From Nonomuraea zeae (lineage in GTDB: Bacteria; Actinomycetota; Actinomycetes; Streptosporangiales; Streptosporangiaceae), in assembly GCF_005889725.1 (NCBI RefSeq), contig NZ_VCKX01000035.1, positions 1-64,000 of the forward strand: a stretch of 64,000 nt of DNA, given 5' to 3'. The notes below the pieces were generated by a model that ran no database searches, was not told the origin of the DNA, and worked only from the letters and a program-made list of their open reading frames with translations. The translations under genes and the position numbers were made by a program. Position 1 is the stretch's first letter; every line of letters begins with the position of its first letter. Below are positions 44,233-56,450 of this stretch, one piece after another.

Positions 44233-45273
44233 ATGCGGACAACAGATGTGTTCATCAAGGGGCTCGGTGTATACCTGCCCGACTCGGTGAGCATCGATTG
44301 GGCCGTCGATCAGGGGCTCTTCCCGGCCGACCAGGTCGGGGTGCAGGGCTGGACCGGCGCGGCCATCGCCGGTGACGTGCCGGCGCCGGAGATGGGCCTG
44401 CAGGCCGCCCAGCACGCGCTCAAGCGCGGCGGCTGGCCGGCCGACGACGTGGACCTGCTGCTCTACTGCAACTCCTGGCACCAGGGCCCTGACGGGTGGC
44501 AGCCCCAGTACCACCTACAGCGCAACCTCCTCGGCGGCCGGCCCCTGAGCGTGCAGATCCAGCACGGCTGCAACGGCATGTTCAGCGCGTTCGAGCTCGG
44601 CGCCAGCTACCTGCTGGCCGACGAGCAGCGGCGGGCCGCGCTGCTCGTCGCCTCGGACAACTGGGGCACCCCGATGATCAACCGGTGGCACCCCGGCCCC
44701 GGGCTGATGATGGGCGACGCGGCCTGCGCCGTGCTGCTCACCCGCGAGCCCGGATTCGCCCGGCTGCTGTCGGTCTGCTCGATCACCGTCCCCGAGGCCG
44801 AGGAGGTGCACCGCGCTGGCGAGCCGATGTTCCCGCCCGGCGTCACCGTGGGGCGCGCGATGGACCTGCACGCCAGGAGCGAGCGCTTCCGCGAGCAGAT
44901 CATCTCCGGTCAGGGCGACCCGGCCGCCCTGCTGAAGGTGCAGCAGACGATGCTCCTCTCGGTCGAGCAGAGCCTGACGGAGGCCGGGATCACCGCCGCC
45001 GACGTCACCCGCGTCGCCTTCATGAACATGTCGCAGGAGGCCATCAACGACCGCGGCACCGCCGCGCTCGGCCTGCGCTCCGAGCAGACGACCTGGGACT
45101 TCGGCCGGACCGTCGGCCACATGGGGGCCAGCGACCAGGTCCTGTCGTTCGAGCACCTGGTGGACTCCGGGCAGCTCGGCGTCGGCGACCACATGCTGCT
45201 GGTGGGCGTCGGCCCCGGCATCAACCTGTCCGCCGCGGTCATCGAGATCGTGGACACGCCGCCCTGGAAGTGA
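44233..45273 (+). CDS. KASIII-like acyltransferase
   Basis: 346-aa thiolase-fold enzyme of the FabH superfamily. Active-site Cys113 is in QIQHGCNGMFSAFELG. The HQAN His/Asn region of FabH is replaced by FMNMS (264-268), and the GNTSA block by GHMGASD with His296, as in KASIII-like acyltransferases (CloN2 and CerJ groups) that transfer an acyl group instead of making a C-C bond. AAAGGAGAGG precedes the ATG at 44233. Beside the pyrrole cassette, transfer of the pyrrolyl group from PCP to an acceptor is favoured; a tetronate-forming KASIII is the alternative. Confidence 0.85.
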   Translation: MRTTDVFIKGLGVYLPDSVSIDWAVDQGLFPADQVGVQGWTGAAIAGDVPAPEMGLQAAQHALKRGGWPADDVDLLLYCNSWHQGPDGWQPQYHLQRNLLGGRPLSVQIQHGCNGMFSAFELGASYLLADEQRRAALLVASDNWGTPMINRWHPGPGLMMGDAACAVLLTREPGFARLLSVCSITVPEAEEVHRAGEPMFPPGVTVGRAMDLHARSERFREQIISGQGDPAALLKVQQTMLLSVEQSLTEAGITAADVTRVAFMNMSQEAINDRGTAALGLRSEQTTWDFGRTVGHMGASDQVLSFEHLVDSGQLGVGDHMLLVGVGPGINLSAAVIEIVDTPPWK

Positions 45274-45285
45274 GACGGCACCGGG

Positions 45286-45316
45286 AAGGGGGGCGGCCCG
45301 CCGGGCCGCCCCCCTT
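45286..45316. terminator. Strong bidirectional hairpin terminator
   Basis: AAGGGGGGCGGCCC and GGGCCGCCCCCCTT pair perfectly (14 bp) around a 3-nt loop, followed by a T. It separates the convergent KASIII and MFS genes. Confidence 0.9.
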
Positions 45317-45328
45317 TCGTCGCGCGTG

Positions 45329-46789
45329 TCAGACGGTCACTTCCTCCCGGGGCGCGCCCTGCGCGGCCGGAGCCGTGCGCGGCAGGAACAGCGCGGGTAC
45401 GACCGCGACGGCCGACAGCGCCACCACCCACCAGAAGGTGCCGGCGTAGGATGCGGCGATGCCCGCCAGGCCCGCTCCGCCGCGGACGGTGAGCTGCTGC
45501 TGCAGCACCACGATGAGCACGGCGAGCCCCAGCGAGCCGCCGAGCTGCTGGAAGATCCGGATGGCCGTGGTCGCCCGCGGCACCGCCGGGCCGTCGAGGC
45601 CGCGCAGGGCCGCCGTCGTGACGGGGACGAGCACGCAGCCCAGTCCCGCGCCGCCGAGCACGAGCGCGGAGCTGATGAACAGTGTGCTGGTGTGCGGAGC
45701 CAGCCCGAGCAGCATCGCCCCGCTCAGCCCGGCCAGCACGAGCCCGCTCATCACAATGGGGCGCGGCGCCATGCGATCGCTCAGCCCGCCCGCGACGACC
45801 AGGGCGATGCCCATGCCGATGCCCTGCGGAGCCAGCAGCAGGCCGGCCACGAGCGGGCTGTCGCCGCGTACCTGCTGGTAGTACAGCGGCACGAGGACGG
45901 TCGCAGCGAACATCGGCATGCCGGACAGCAGCACCACCAGCGACGACATGCTGAAGCTGCGCGAGCGGAACAGGGCCAGGTCGATCAGCGGCTCGGCCCT
46001 GGTGAGCACCGCGTGCACGACGAAGCCGACCACGAGCGCGGCGCCGCCGGCCAGCGTGCCGAGCACCACGGGGTCGGTGAAGGAGCCCTTGCCGGCCGCC
46101 TCGGACAGGCCGTACACCAGGACGGCCAGGCCGGGCGAGAGCAGCACGAGACCGGTGAGGTCCAGCCTGTTCGTCCCCGGGGCGCGCGGCGTGTCGGGGA
46201 CGACCCGGCGCGAGACCGCGATCGCGGCCAGGCAGATCGGCAGGTTGACGAAGAAGATCCAGCGCCAGCTCAGCTGGTCGACGATGACGCCGCCGAGCAC
46301 GGGGCCGAGCACCGGGCCGAGGATGGCGGGTATGCCGATGGCGGCCATGACGCGGCCGAGATAGCGCGGCCCCGCCGCCTGCGCGAGGATCATCTGCGCC
46401 AGCGGGATGATGGTCCCGGCGCCGAGTCCCTGCACGACGCGGAAGGCGATGAGGCTGTCGGCCGACCAGGCGATGCCGCACAGCATCGACCCGAACAGGA
46501 ACAACCCGATCGAGGCGATCCACACCCGCCTGCTGCCGAAGCGGGCGACCGCCCAGCCGGTGGCCGGGATGGTCAGCGCCATGGCCAGCATGTAGCCGGT
46601 GCCGATCCACTGGATCTTGGGCAGCGTGGAGTGGAATTCGTGCAGCAGCGTGTTGAACGCGACGTTGACCATGGTCGCGTCCAGCTGCATCACGATGGAA
46701 CCGAGCATGATGGCGCCGGCCAGTTTGAGCAGCCCGGCAGGGATGCTGTCCTGGGCCGGCGCTCCGCCCGTGGCTGTCTGCTCAGACAC
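45329..46789 (-). CDS. MFS drug exporter (DHA2/EmrB family)
   Basis: Proton-driven efflux pump, 486 aa with 14 predicted membrane segments. Family motifs: MQLDATMVNVAF in the first segment, the loop-2 motif GWAVARFGSRRVW, and motif C with repeated Gly/Pro in GIPAILGPVLGPVLGG. The GTG at 46789 has AAAGGAG upstream. Probable exporter of the cluster product. A SARP-box-like repeat lies about 95-110 bp upstream. Confidence 0.9.
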   Translation of the reverse strand: MSEQTATGGAPAQDSIPAGLLKLAGAIMLGSIVMQLDATMVNVAFNTLLHEFHSTLPKIQWIGTGYMLAMALTIPATGWAVARFGSRRVWIASIGLFLFGSMLCGIAWSADSLIAFRVVQGLGAGTIIPLAQMILAQAAGPRYLGRVMAAIGIPAILGPVLGPVLGGVIVDQLSWRWIFFVNLPICLAAIAVSRRVVPDTPRAPGTNRLDLTGLVLLSPGLAVLVYGLSEAAGKGSFTDPVVLGTLAGGAALVVGFVVHAVLTRAEPLIDLALFRSRSFSMSSLVVLLSGMPMFAATVLVPLYYQQVRGDSPLVAGLLLAPQGIGMGIALVVAGGLSDRMAPRPIVMSGLVLAGLSGAMLLGLAPHTSTLFISSALVLGGAGLGCVLVPVTTAALRGLDGPAVPRATTAIRIFQQLGGSLGLAVLIVVLQQQLTVRGGAGLAGIAASYAGTFWWVVALSAVAVVPALFLPRTAPAAQGAPREEVTV

Positions 46790-46880
46790 GGGTGAACTCC
46801 TTTCGATAGAGAGAGGAAGGCGGGCCTGCGTTCGGTCCGTGTGTCCAGTTGAATCGTGGGCGCGCCCCCGGTCAGGGGGC

Positions 46881-46899
46881 ACCCCAGACACACCCCTAA
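46881..46899 (-). promoter_or_regulatory. SARP-box-like direct repeat upstream of the MFS gene
   Basis: On the minus strand TAGGGGT and CTGGGGT are exactly 11 bp apart, about 95-110 bp before the start codon and just after the dehydratase stop. Confidence 0.5.
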
Positions 46900-47868
46900 T
46901 CAGGCCGCTACCTCCCGTGACCACCACCAGCGGTTGTCGCGGTACCAGGCGACGGTCTCGGCCAGTCCCACGTCGAACGGCACCTCGGGGGCGAAGCCCA
47001 GAGTCCGCTCGATCTTGGTGGAGTCGAGCGAGTAGCGTTCGTCGTGCGCCTTGCGGTCGGGGACGTTGCGCACGCTGTCCCATCCCGCGCCGCACAGCTC
47101 CAGCAGGCGGCCGGTCAGCTCCAGGTTGGTCAGCGTCGCGCCGCCGCCGATGTTGTAGATCTCGCCCGCGCCACCGCCGGTCAGGACCCGGTGGATGGCC
47201 CTGCAGTGGTCCTCGACGTGCAGCCACTCGCGTACGTGGTGGCCGTCGCCGTACAGCGGGACCGTGCGTCCTCTGAGCAGGTTCGTGACGAACAGCGGGA
47301 TGAGCTTCTCCGCGAACTGGTAGGGGCCGTAGTTGTTGCAGCAGCGGGTCACCGACACGGACAGGTCGTGGCTGCGCCAGTACGCGCGCGCGATCAGGTC
47401 GCTGGCCGCCTTGGACGCGGCGTACGGGGAGTTGGGCTCCAACGGCAGCGCCTCGGTCCACGAGCCCTCGGAGATGCTGCCGTACACCTCGTCGGTGGAG
47501 ACGTGCACGACGCGCTCGACGCCGGCCCGGCGGCAGCTCTCCAGCAGGGTCTGGGTGCCGACGACGTTCGTCATGGCGAAGTCGGCGCCGCTCATGAGCG
47601 AGCGGTCGACGTGCGACTCCGCGGCGAAGTGCACCACGGCGTCGTGCCCGGGCAGCACCTCGGCCAGCAGCCGGCCGTCGCAGACGTCGCCCTTGACGAA
47701 CGTGAGGTCGGGATGCCCCATCGGCAGGTTGTCGAGACAGGCCGCGTAGGTCACCTTGTCCAGGACCGTGACCGTGGCGCCTTCCGTGCCCGGATAGTTC
47801 GCGGCCAGCACGTTGCGCGTGTAGCAGGAGCCGATGAACCCCGCTCCCCCGGTGACGAGCAGCCTCAC
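46900..47868 (-). CDS. rfbB: dTDP-glucose 4,6-dehydratase
   Basis: Converts dTDP-glucose to dTDP-4-keto-6-deoxyglucose, the branch point for deoxysugars. 322 aa; extended SDR. NAD site VTGGAGFIGS; catalytic Thr-Asp-Glu in HVSTDEVYGS; YxxxK as YAASK; NNYGPYQFPEK-type segment read here as NNYGPYQFAEK. The GTG at 47868 overlaps the thymidylyltransferase stop by 4 bp, so both first sugar steps are coupled. Later sugar enzymes are not in the window. Confidence 0.94.
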   Translation of the reverse strand: MRLLVTGGAGFIGSCYTRNVLAANYPGTEGATVTVLDKVTYAACLDNLPMGHPDLTFVKGDVCDGRLLAEVLPGHDAVVHFAAESHVDRSLMSGADFAMTNVVGTQTLLESCRRAGVERVVHVSTDEVYGSISEGSWTEALPLEPNSPYAASKAASDLIARAYWRSHDLSVSVTRCCNNYGPYQFAEKLIPLFVTNLLRGRTVPLYGDGHHVREWLHVEDHCRAIHRVLTGGGAGEIYNIGGGATLTNLELTGRLLELCGAGWDSVRNVPDRKAHDERYSLDSTKIERTLGFAPEVPFDVGLAETVAWYRDNRWWWSREVAA

Positions 47869-48914
47869 AGCGGCACCTCCAGTCTGCTGTTGTCGCCCAC
47901 GACCAGGCGCAGCGGCCCGCGCCGCACGTGCGCCGAGCGGCCGACCAGCGAGCCTTCGATGGCGCGCACGCCGTGCACGCTGACCTCGTCGAGCAGCACG
48001 GAGTTCTGCAGGCCCGCGTCGGTCAGCGTGCAGGCCGCGCCGATCGAGGTGTACGGGCCGACGTCGCTGCCGCGGATGACGCAGCCGGGCCCGACGATGA
48101 CGGGGCCGATGATCCGCGACCCCTCGACCCTGGCTCCGGCCCCGATGACCACGGGGCCGACGATCTCGCTGCTGCCGTCCACGCTCCCCCGCTGGTCGGA
48201 CACGAGGCCCTCCAGCAGGGCGCGGTTGCAGTCGAGCAGGTCGCCCATGTTGCCGGTGTCCTTCCAGAAGCCCTCGAAGACGTGGGCCCTGACCTCGCGC
48301 CCGGCGGCCACGAGCCACTGGATGGCGTCGGTGATCTCCCACTCGCCGCGCTTGCTGGGCGTGATGTTGCGGATGCCCTCGTGGATCTCGCCGGTGAAGA
48401 AGTACGCGCCGGTCACCGCCAGGTCGCTCTTGGGCTGCTTGGGCTTCTCCTCCAGCCGCGTGACCCGGCCGTTCTCGACCTCGGCCACCCCGGACTGCGA
48501 GGGGTCGTCGACCCTGGTCACGACGAGCTGGACGGCCGGACGGAACGTCTGGAACTCCAGCATCGGGGTGAGCAGCCCGCCGGCGAAGATGTTGTCGCCC
48601 AGGTACATGACGAAGTCGTCGCCGGCCAGGAAGTCCTGCGCGATCATGACGCAGTGCGCGAGGCCCAGCGGGTCGTCCTGGCGCAGGTAGGTGATGGACA
48701 TGCCGAACTCGGAGCCGTCGCCCACCGCCGCGCGGATCTGCCGGCCGACGCCGTTGACGATGATGCCGACCTCGGTGATCCCGATCTCCCGCAGCGCGTC
48801 GAGGCCGTGGAAGAGCACGGGACGGCCCGCGACGGGCACGAGTTGTTTGGGGATGCTGTGGCTGAGCGGCCGCAGCCGCGTGCCGGCGCCGCCGGCCAGG
48901 ACAAGAGCCTTCAT
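47865..48914 (-). CDS. Glucose-1-phosphate thymidylyltransferase (StrD-type long form)
   Basis: Makes dTDP-glucose from glucose-1-phosphate and dTTP. 349 aa: nucleotidyltransferase domain (LAGGAGTRLRPLSHSIPKQLVPV; YLGDNIFAGG; EEKPKQPKSDLAVTGAYFF) followed by a left-handed beta-helix of hexapeptide repeats (about 245-345). The long form is typical of antibiotic clusters. ATGA overlap with the glycosyltransferase. Confidence 0.94.
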   Translation of the reverse strand: MKALVLAGGAGTRLRPLSHSIPKQLVPVAGRPVLFHGLDALREIGITEVGIIVNGVGRQIRAAVGDGSEFGMSITYLRQDDPLGLAHCVMIAQDFLAGDDFVMYLGDNIFAGGLLTPMLEFQTFRPAVQLVVTRVDDPSQSGVAEVENGRVTRLEEKPKQPKSDLAVTGAYFFTGEIHEGIRNITPSKRGEWEITDAIQWLVAAGREVRAHVFEGFWKDTGNMGDLLDCNRALLEGLVSDQRGSVDGSSEIVGPVVIGAGARVEGSRIIGPVIVGPGCVIRGSDVGPYTSIGAACTLTDAGLQNSVLLDEVSVHGVRAIEGSLVGRSAHVRRGPLRLVVGDNSRLEVPL

Positions 48915-50113
48915 AGTGTTTCCTCAAGGGTGGTGACCACCTGCGCGGGCGAGGGCTGGGCCAGCATCTCCTGCCGGAGCAGCGCCGCCGCGTCACGCGT
49001 GCGGTCGTCGAACAGAACCTTGGCCACACCGGACTCGATGTCGCCGGCATCGGCCGACTCCGCCTTGAGTGACACGCCAGCGCCGGTGTCGGCCAGCAGG
49101 TCCGCGTTGAAGCTCTGGTCGGGTACGGGGGCGACGATCACCTGGGGGACGCCGTGGTAGGCGGCCGTCAGCATGGTGCCGGCGCCGCCGTGGTGGACGA
49201 TCGCGTCACAGGTCGGCAGCAGCAGGTTCAGCGGGAGGTTCTCGACCGCGCGTACGGCGTCGCCGTGCTCGCGGGCGAAGGCCGCGCCGTCCCGTACGGT
49301 GACGACCGCCTCCACGTCGAGGCCGGCCAGCACCCGCAGCATGTCGGCCACCTTGGACCGGTCGGGCGACTGCAGGCCGGGCACGGCGGTGGTCGTGCTC
49401 CAGCTCACGCAGACGCGGGGCCGGCCCGGCGGGTCGTGCAGCCAGCCGGGCAGCACGCCGGGCCCGTTGTACGGGACGCAGCGCACGGGCAGCCGCGCCG
49501 GCACCGGCACCTGCAGCCGGGCCGGGCACGGATCGACGGTGTGCACCGCGTAGTCCGCGCGCGGCAGCACCCCGAAGCGCTTGTACAGCTCGACGAGCTC
49601 GCCCGGCCAGCGCTCCGGGGGCAGCCCGGCGCCGGGGAAGCCGATGTGCCGCGAGACGTCGGGCCCGAACAGGTGCCTGACCAGCGGGATCCCCTCCGGT
49701 TCCGTGACGAGCGGCGCCACCAGCGCGGTCGGGTCGGCGATCACCAGGTCGGGCCGCCAGCTCCGGGTGAACGCGGCCAGGTCGTCGGCCATGGCCTCGG
49801 CGGCCTTGACGTGCGGGGTCATCCGGGCGGAGAGGATCTTGGCGAGCTCCTCCGGTGCCAGCTGCCGCGCCGCGCCCATGCTGGCCGGCTGGCTCAGCCG
49901 CCGCTGGACCTCGGCGAGCCCGGCCAGCAGGTCGTAGCCGCCGCCGACGGGCACCGCCGTCATGCCGGAGCGGAGTATCGCGTCGACGACACCCGGCTGC
50001 CCGGCCACCCGGACGTCGTGCCCGGCGGCGCGCATGGCCCACGCCTGCGTCGCCATGGGCATGTAGTGCGACGGCCACGCGAGCGGGATGAACAGCACTC
50101 GCATGCTAGACAT
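48911..50113 (-). CDS. GT1-family glycosyltransferase
   Basis: Transfers an activated deoxysugar to the polyketide or a sugar already on it. 400 aa, GT-B fold. The N-terminal acceptor domain begins MRVLFIPLAWPSHYMPM; the C-terminal nucleotide-sugar site has CDAIVHHGGAGTMLTAAYHGVPQ, the motif of macrolide-type transferases. Two starts are possible (50113 and 50104). It begins the dTDP-sugar genes and slightly overlaps the upstream SDR gene. An auxiliary P450-like partner (DesVIII type) is not seen. Confidence 0.93.
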   Translation of the reverse strand: MSSMRVLFIPLAWPSHYMPMATQAWAMRAAGHDVRVAGQPGVVDAILRSGMTAVPVGGGYDLLAGLAEVQRRLSQPASMGAARQLAPEELAKILSARMTPHVKAAEAMADDLAAFTRSWRPDLVIADPTALVAPLVTEPEGIPLVRHLFGPDVSRHIGFPGAGLPPERWPGELVELYKRFGVLPRADYAVHTVDPCPARLQVPVPARLPVRCVPYNGPGVLPGWLHDPPGRPRVCVSWSTTTAVPGLQSPDRSKVADMLRVLAGLDVEAVVTVRDGAAFAREHGDAVRAVENLPLNLLLPTCDAIVHHGGAGTMLTAAYHGVPQVIVAPVPDQSFNADLLADTGAGVSLKAESADAGDIESGVAKVLFDDRTRDAAALLRQEMLAQPSPAQVVTTLEETL

Positions 50114-50852
50114 GTGCGGCGACCTCCACGTATCGGTCTATGACTGAGCGGTAGTAGCCGGGGCCGAACCCCAGCTCCGCCACGGCGGGCACCAGGCGGG
50201 TGAGCCGCGCGAGCGAGACCGAGTAGGTCCCGTGCGCGTCGACGTAGATGCGCTCCGGAGCGAGGCCGAGGCGCTCTTGCAGGTGATCGACGATCAGCTC
50301 GGCCGGGACCGACACGCCGGAGGCGACGTTGACCACCTCGTCCGCATGCCCGGTGTCGAGCAGCTCGTCGAGGATGGTCACCGCGTCGGCCACGTCGATC
50401 ATGTCGCGGCAGGCGCCCCGGTAGACGGTGACGACGCCGCTGCGCACCTGCTCCACCAGCGAGGGGAGCAGCTGGTGCGGCTGCTGGTCCGGGCCGGCGA
50501 CGTGGCCGAGCCGCAGGATGAGGTGGCGCACGCCGGACAGCGCGATGACCCGTTCGAGTGCGAGTTTGTGCCGGCCGTAATGGGTGCCGGGGAAGACGAA
50601 GCCGTCCTCGCGGCCGGGGCACCCCTCCGCGCCGTACATGCCGGCCGACGCGGTGGAGAAGAACACCAGGGTCTCGCCCCAGCGTCCGCACCGGCGCAGC
50701 CAGTCGTAGACGAAGGCCGACTCGCGGTGGTAGTCGGCCTCGGACGCGTTCCGCGTGTCGGTGACACCGGCGGCCAGGACCACCACCCCGGGATGGGAGC
50801 GAGCGCGGGACCTGAGGTTCCGCGCCAGGAAGCCGCGTCCGATGATCTCCAT
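50106..50852 (-). CDS. NAD-dependent epimerase/ketoreductase-type SDR
   Basis: 248-aa extended SDR. The nucleotide-binding start is a degenerate MEIIGRGFLARNLRSR, without the full GxxGxxG. The catalytic Tyr and Lys are in THYGRHKLALERV, and a Ser is in FFSTASAGMYG. RDMIDVADAVTILDELLD is the usual SDR C-terminal motif. Because it is coupled to the glycosyltransferase and dTDP-sugar genes, reduction of a 4-keto sugar is likely, but a role on the polyketide cannot be excluded. I chose the ATG at 50852 (AGAGGG upstream) over an earlier start at 50894. Confidence 0.8.
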   Translation of the reverse strand: MEIIGRGFLARNLRSRARSHPGVVVLAAGVTDTRNASEADYHRESAFVYDWLRRCGRWGETLVFFSTASAGMYGAEGCPGREDGFVFPGTHYGRHKLALERVIALSGVRHLILRLGHVAGPDQQPHQLLPSLVEQVRSGVVTVYRGACRDMIDVADAVTILDELLDTGHADEVVNVASGVSVPAELIVDHLQERLGLAPERIYVDAHGTYSVSLARLTRLVPAVAELGFGPGYYRSVIDRYVEVAAHV

Positions 50853-50927
50853 TGGCTGGCTGCCCTCTCTGAGAAGTGTGAGGGCGACCAGCACATCAAC
50901 CGGGTCTGAAGGGCGGGCAATGCGGCG

Positions 50928-50962
50928 CTGAAGGCGGTCAGGGCGTTAGAGCGGCTTAAGGC
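50928..50962. promoter_or_regulatory. Cluster of SARP-box-like repeats in a divergent promoter
   Basis: CTGAAGG and TCAGGGC at a 10-bp period, then TTAGAGC and TTAAGGC at a 10-bp period. The second pair, with GGGCG in front, recurs almost unchanged upstream of the first PKS gene (51535-51551). It lies between the SDR gene (-) and the barrel-protein gene (+). Confidence 0.5.
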
Positions 50963-51016
50963 CCCCCGATCACGATGAGTGCGCTCACCGCCCCATTGCG
51001 AAAGGGATCAACCGAC

Positions 51017-51496
51017 ATGCGGAAACTCGCCCTCGCGGCGGCGCTCACCCTGACGTGCGCCGCCGTCCCCGCCAGCGCCTCGACCGGCGGCAAGTGCGTC
51101 ACATTCGCCAACCTGTCCGAGCACGTCACCATCACGACCGTGGTCCCGGGCGACCCGACCACCAGGGTCGGCGAGTACGGGAAGAGCCACAGCGACTTCT
51201 ACGACGCCGCCGGCAAGCTCGTCGGCACCGAGGAAGGCCAGTTCGTGGTGTACGCGAGCGCCGACGGCAAGCCCTTCGAGCTGTTCCAGTACACCTCGAA
51301 GATCGCCGGCGGGACGACGTTCGGCGGCGCCAACATCTCCATCCTGAACGTCATCTCCGGCGGGACCACCTCCATGACCGCCGTCGGGACCGGCGGGTGG
51401 CTGCGCGGCAAGGTCGGCACCCGCGACTTCGTCTTCGTCGGCCGGCCGGCCCCCGACCAGACCCGGTTCACCACGACCATCACGCTGTGCGGCTGA
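51017..51496 (+). CDS. Exported allene-oxide-cyclase-like beta-barrel protein
   Basis: 159 aa: signal peptide MRKLALAAALTLTCAAVPASA, then a beta-rich domain. The segment VGEYGKSHSDFYDAAGKLVGTEEGQF (written in two parts: residues 51-61 and 62-75) and the later AVGTGGWLRGKVG fit the allene-oxide-cyclase/dirigent barrel. The same pattern (VG-x2-GK, then YD-x-AG-x3-GT-x2-G) occurs in AbyU, the spirotetronate [4+2] cyclase, as I remember its sequence. Two Cys (27 and 158) could form a disulfide. It is divergent from the sugar genes, directly before the PKS genes, and shares their promoter motif. A cyclase for the cluster is inferred; the export signal is unusual for that. Start ATG at 51017, weak ribosome site. 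Confidence 0.7.
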   Translation: MRKLALAAALTLTCAAVPASASTGGKCVTFANLSEHVTITTVVPGDPTTRVGEYGKSHSDFYDAAGKLVGTEEGQFVVYASADGKPFELFQYTSKIAGGTTFGGANISILNVISGGTTSMTAVGTGGWLRGKVGTRDFVFVGRPAPDQTRFTTTITLCG

Positions 51497-51534
51497 CCGG
51501 CGAGAGCCGCACGGCCGACGGGCAAAGAAGGGCG

Positions 51535-51551
51535 TTAGGGCCGCTTAAGCG
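51535..51551 (+). promoter_or_regulatory. SARP-box-like repeat upstream of the first PKS gene
   Basis: TTAGGGC and TTAAGCG at a 10-bp period, 55-70 bp before the PKS start. The stretch GGGCGTTAG...CTTAAG matches the one at 50941-50960. Confidence 0.5.
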
Positions 51552-51604
51552 GCCCCGCCCAGGATGAACAGGACATCCCCGACCACGAAGGACGGCCCGC
51601 TGCG

Positions 51605-56416
<4,812 letters not shown>

Positions 56417-56450
56417 CCGCTCCCGGTGATTGTGAAGGTGTGAACTTCAG

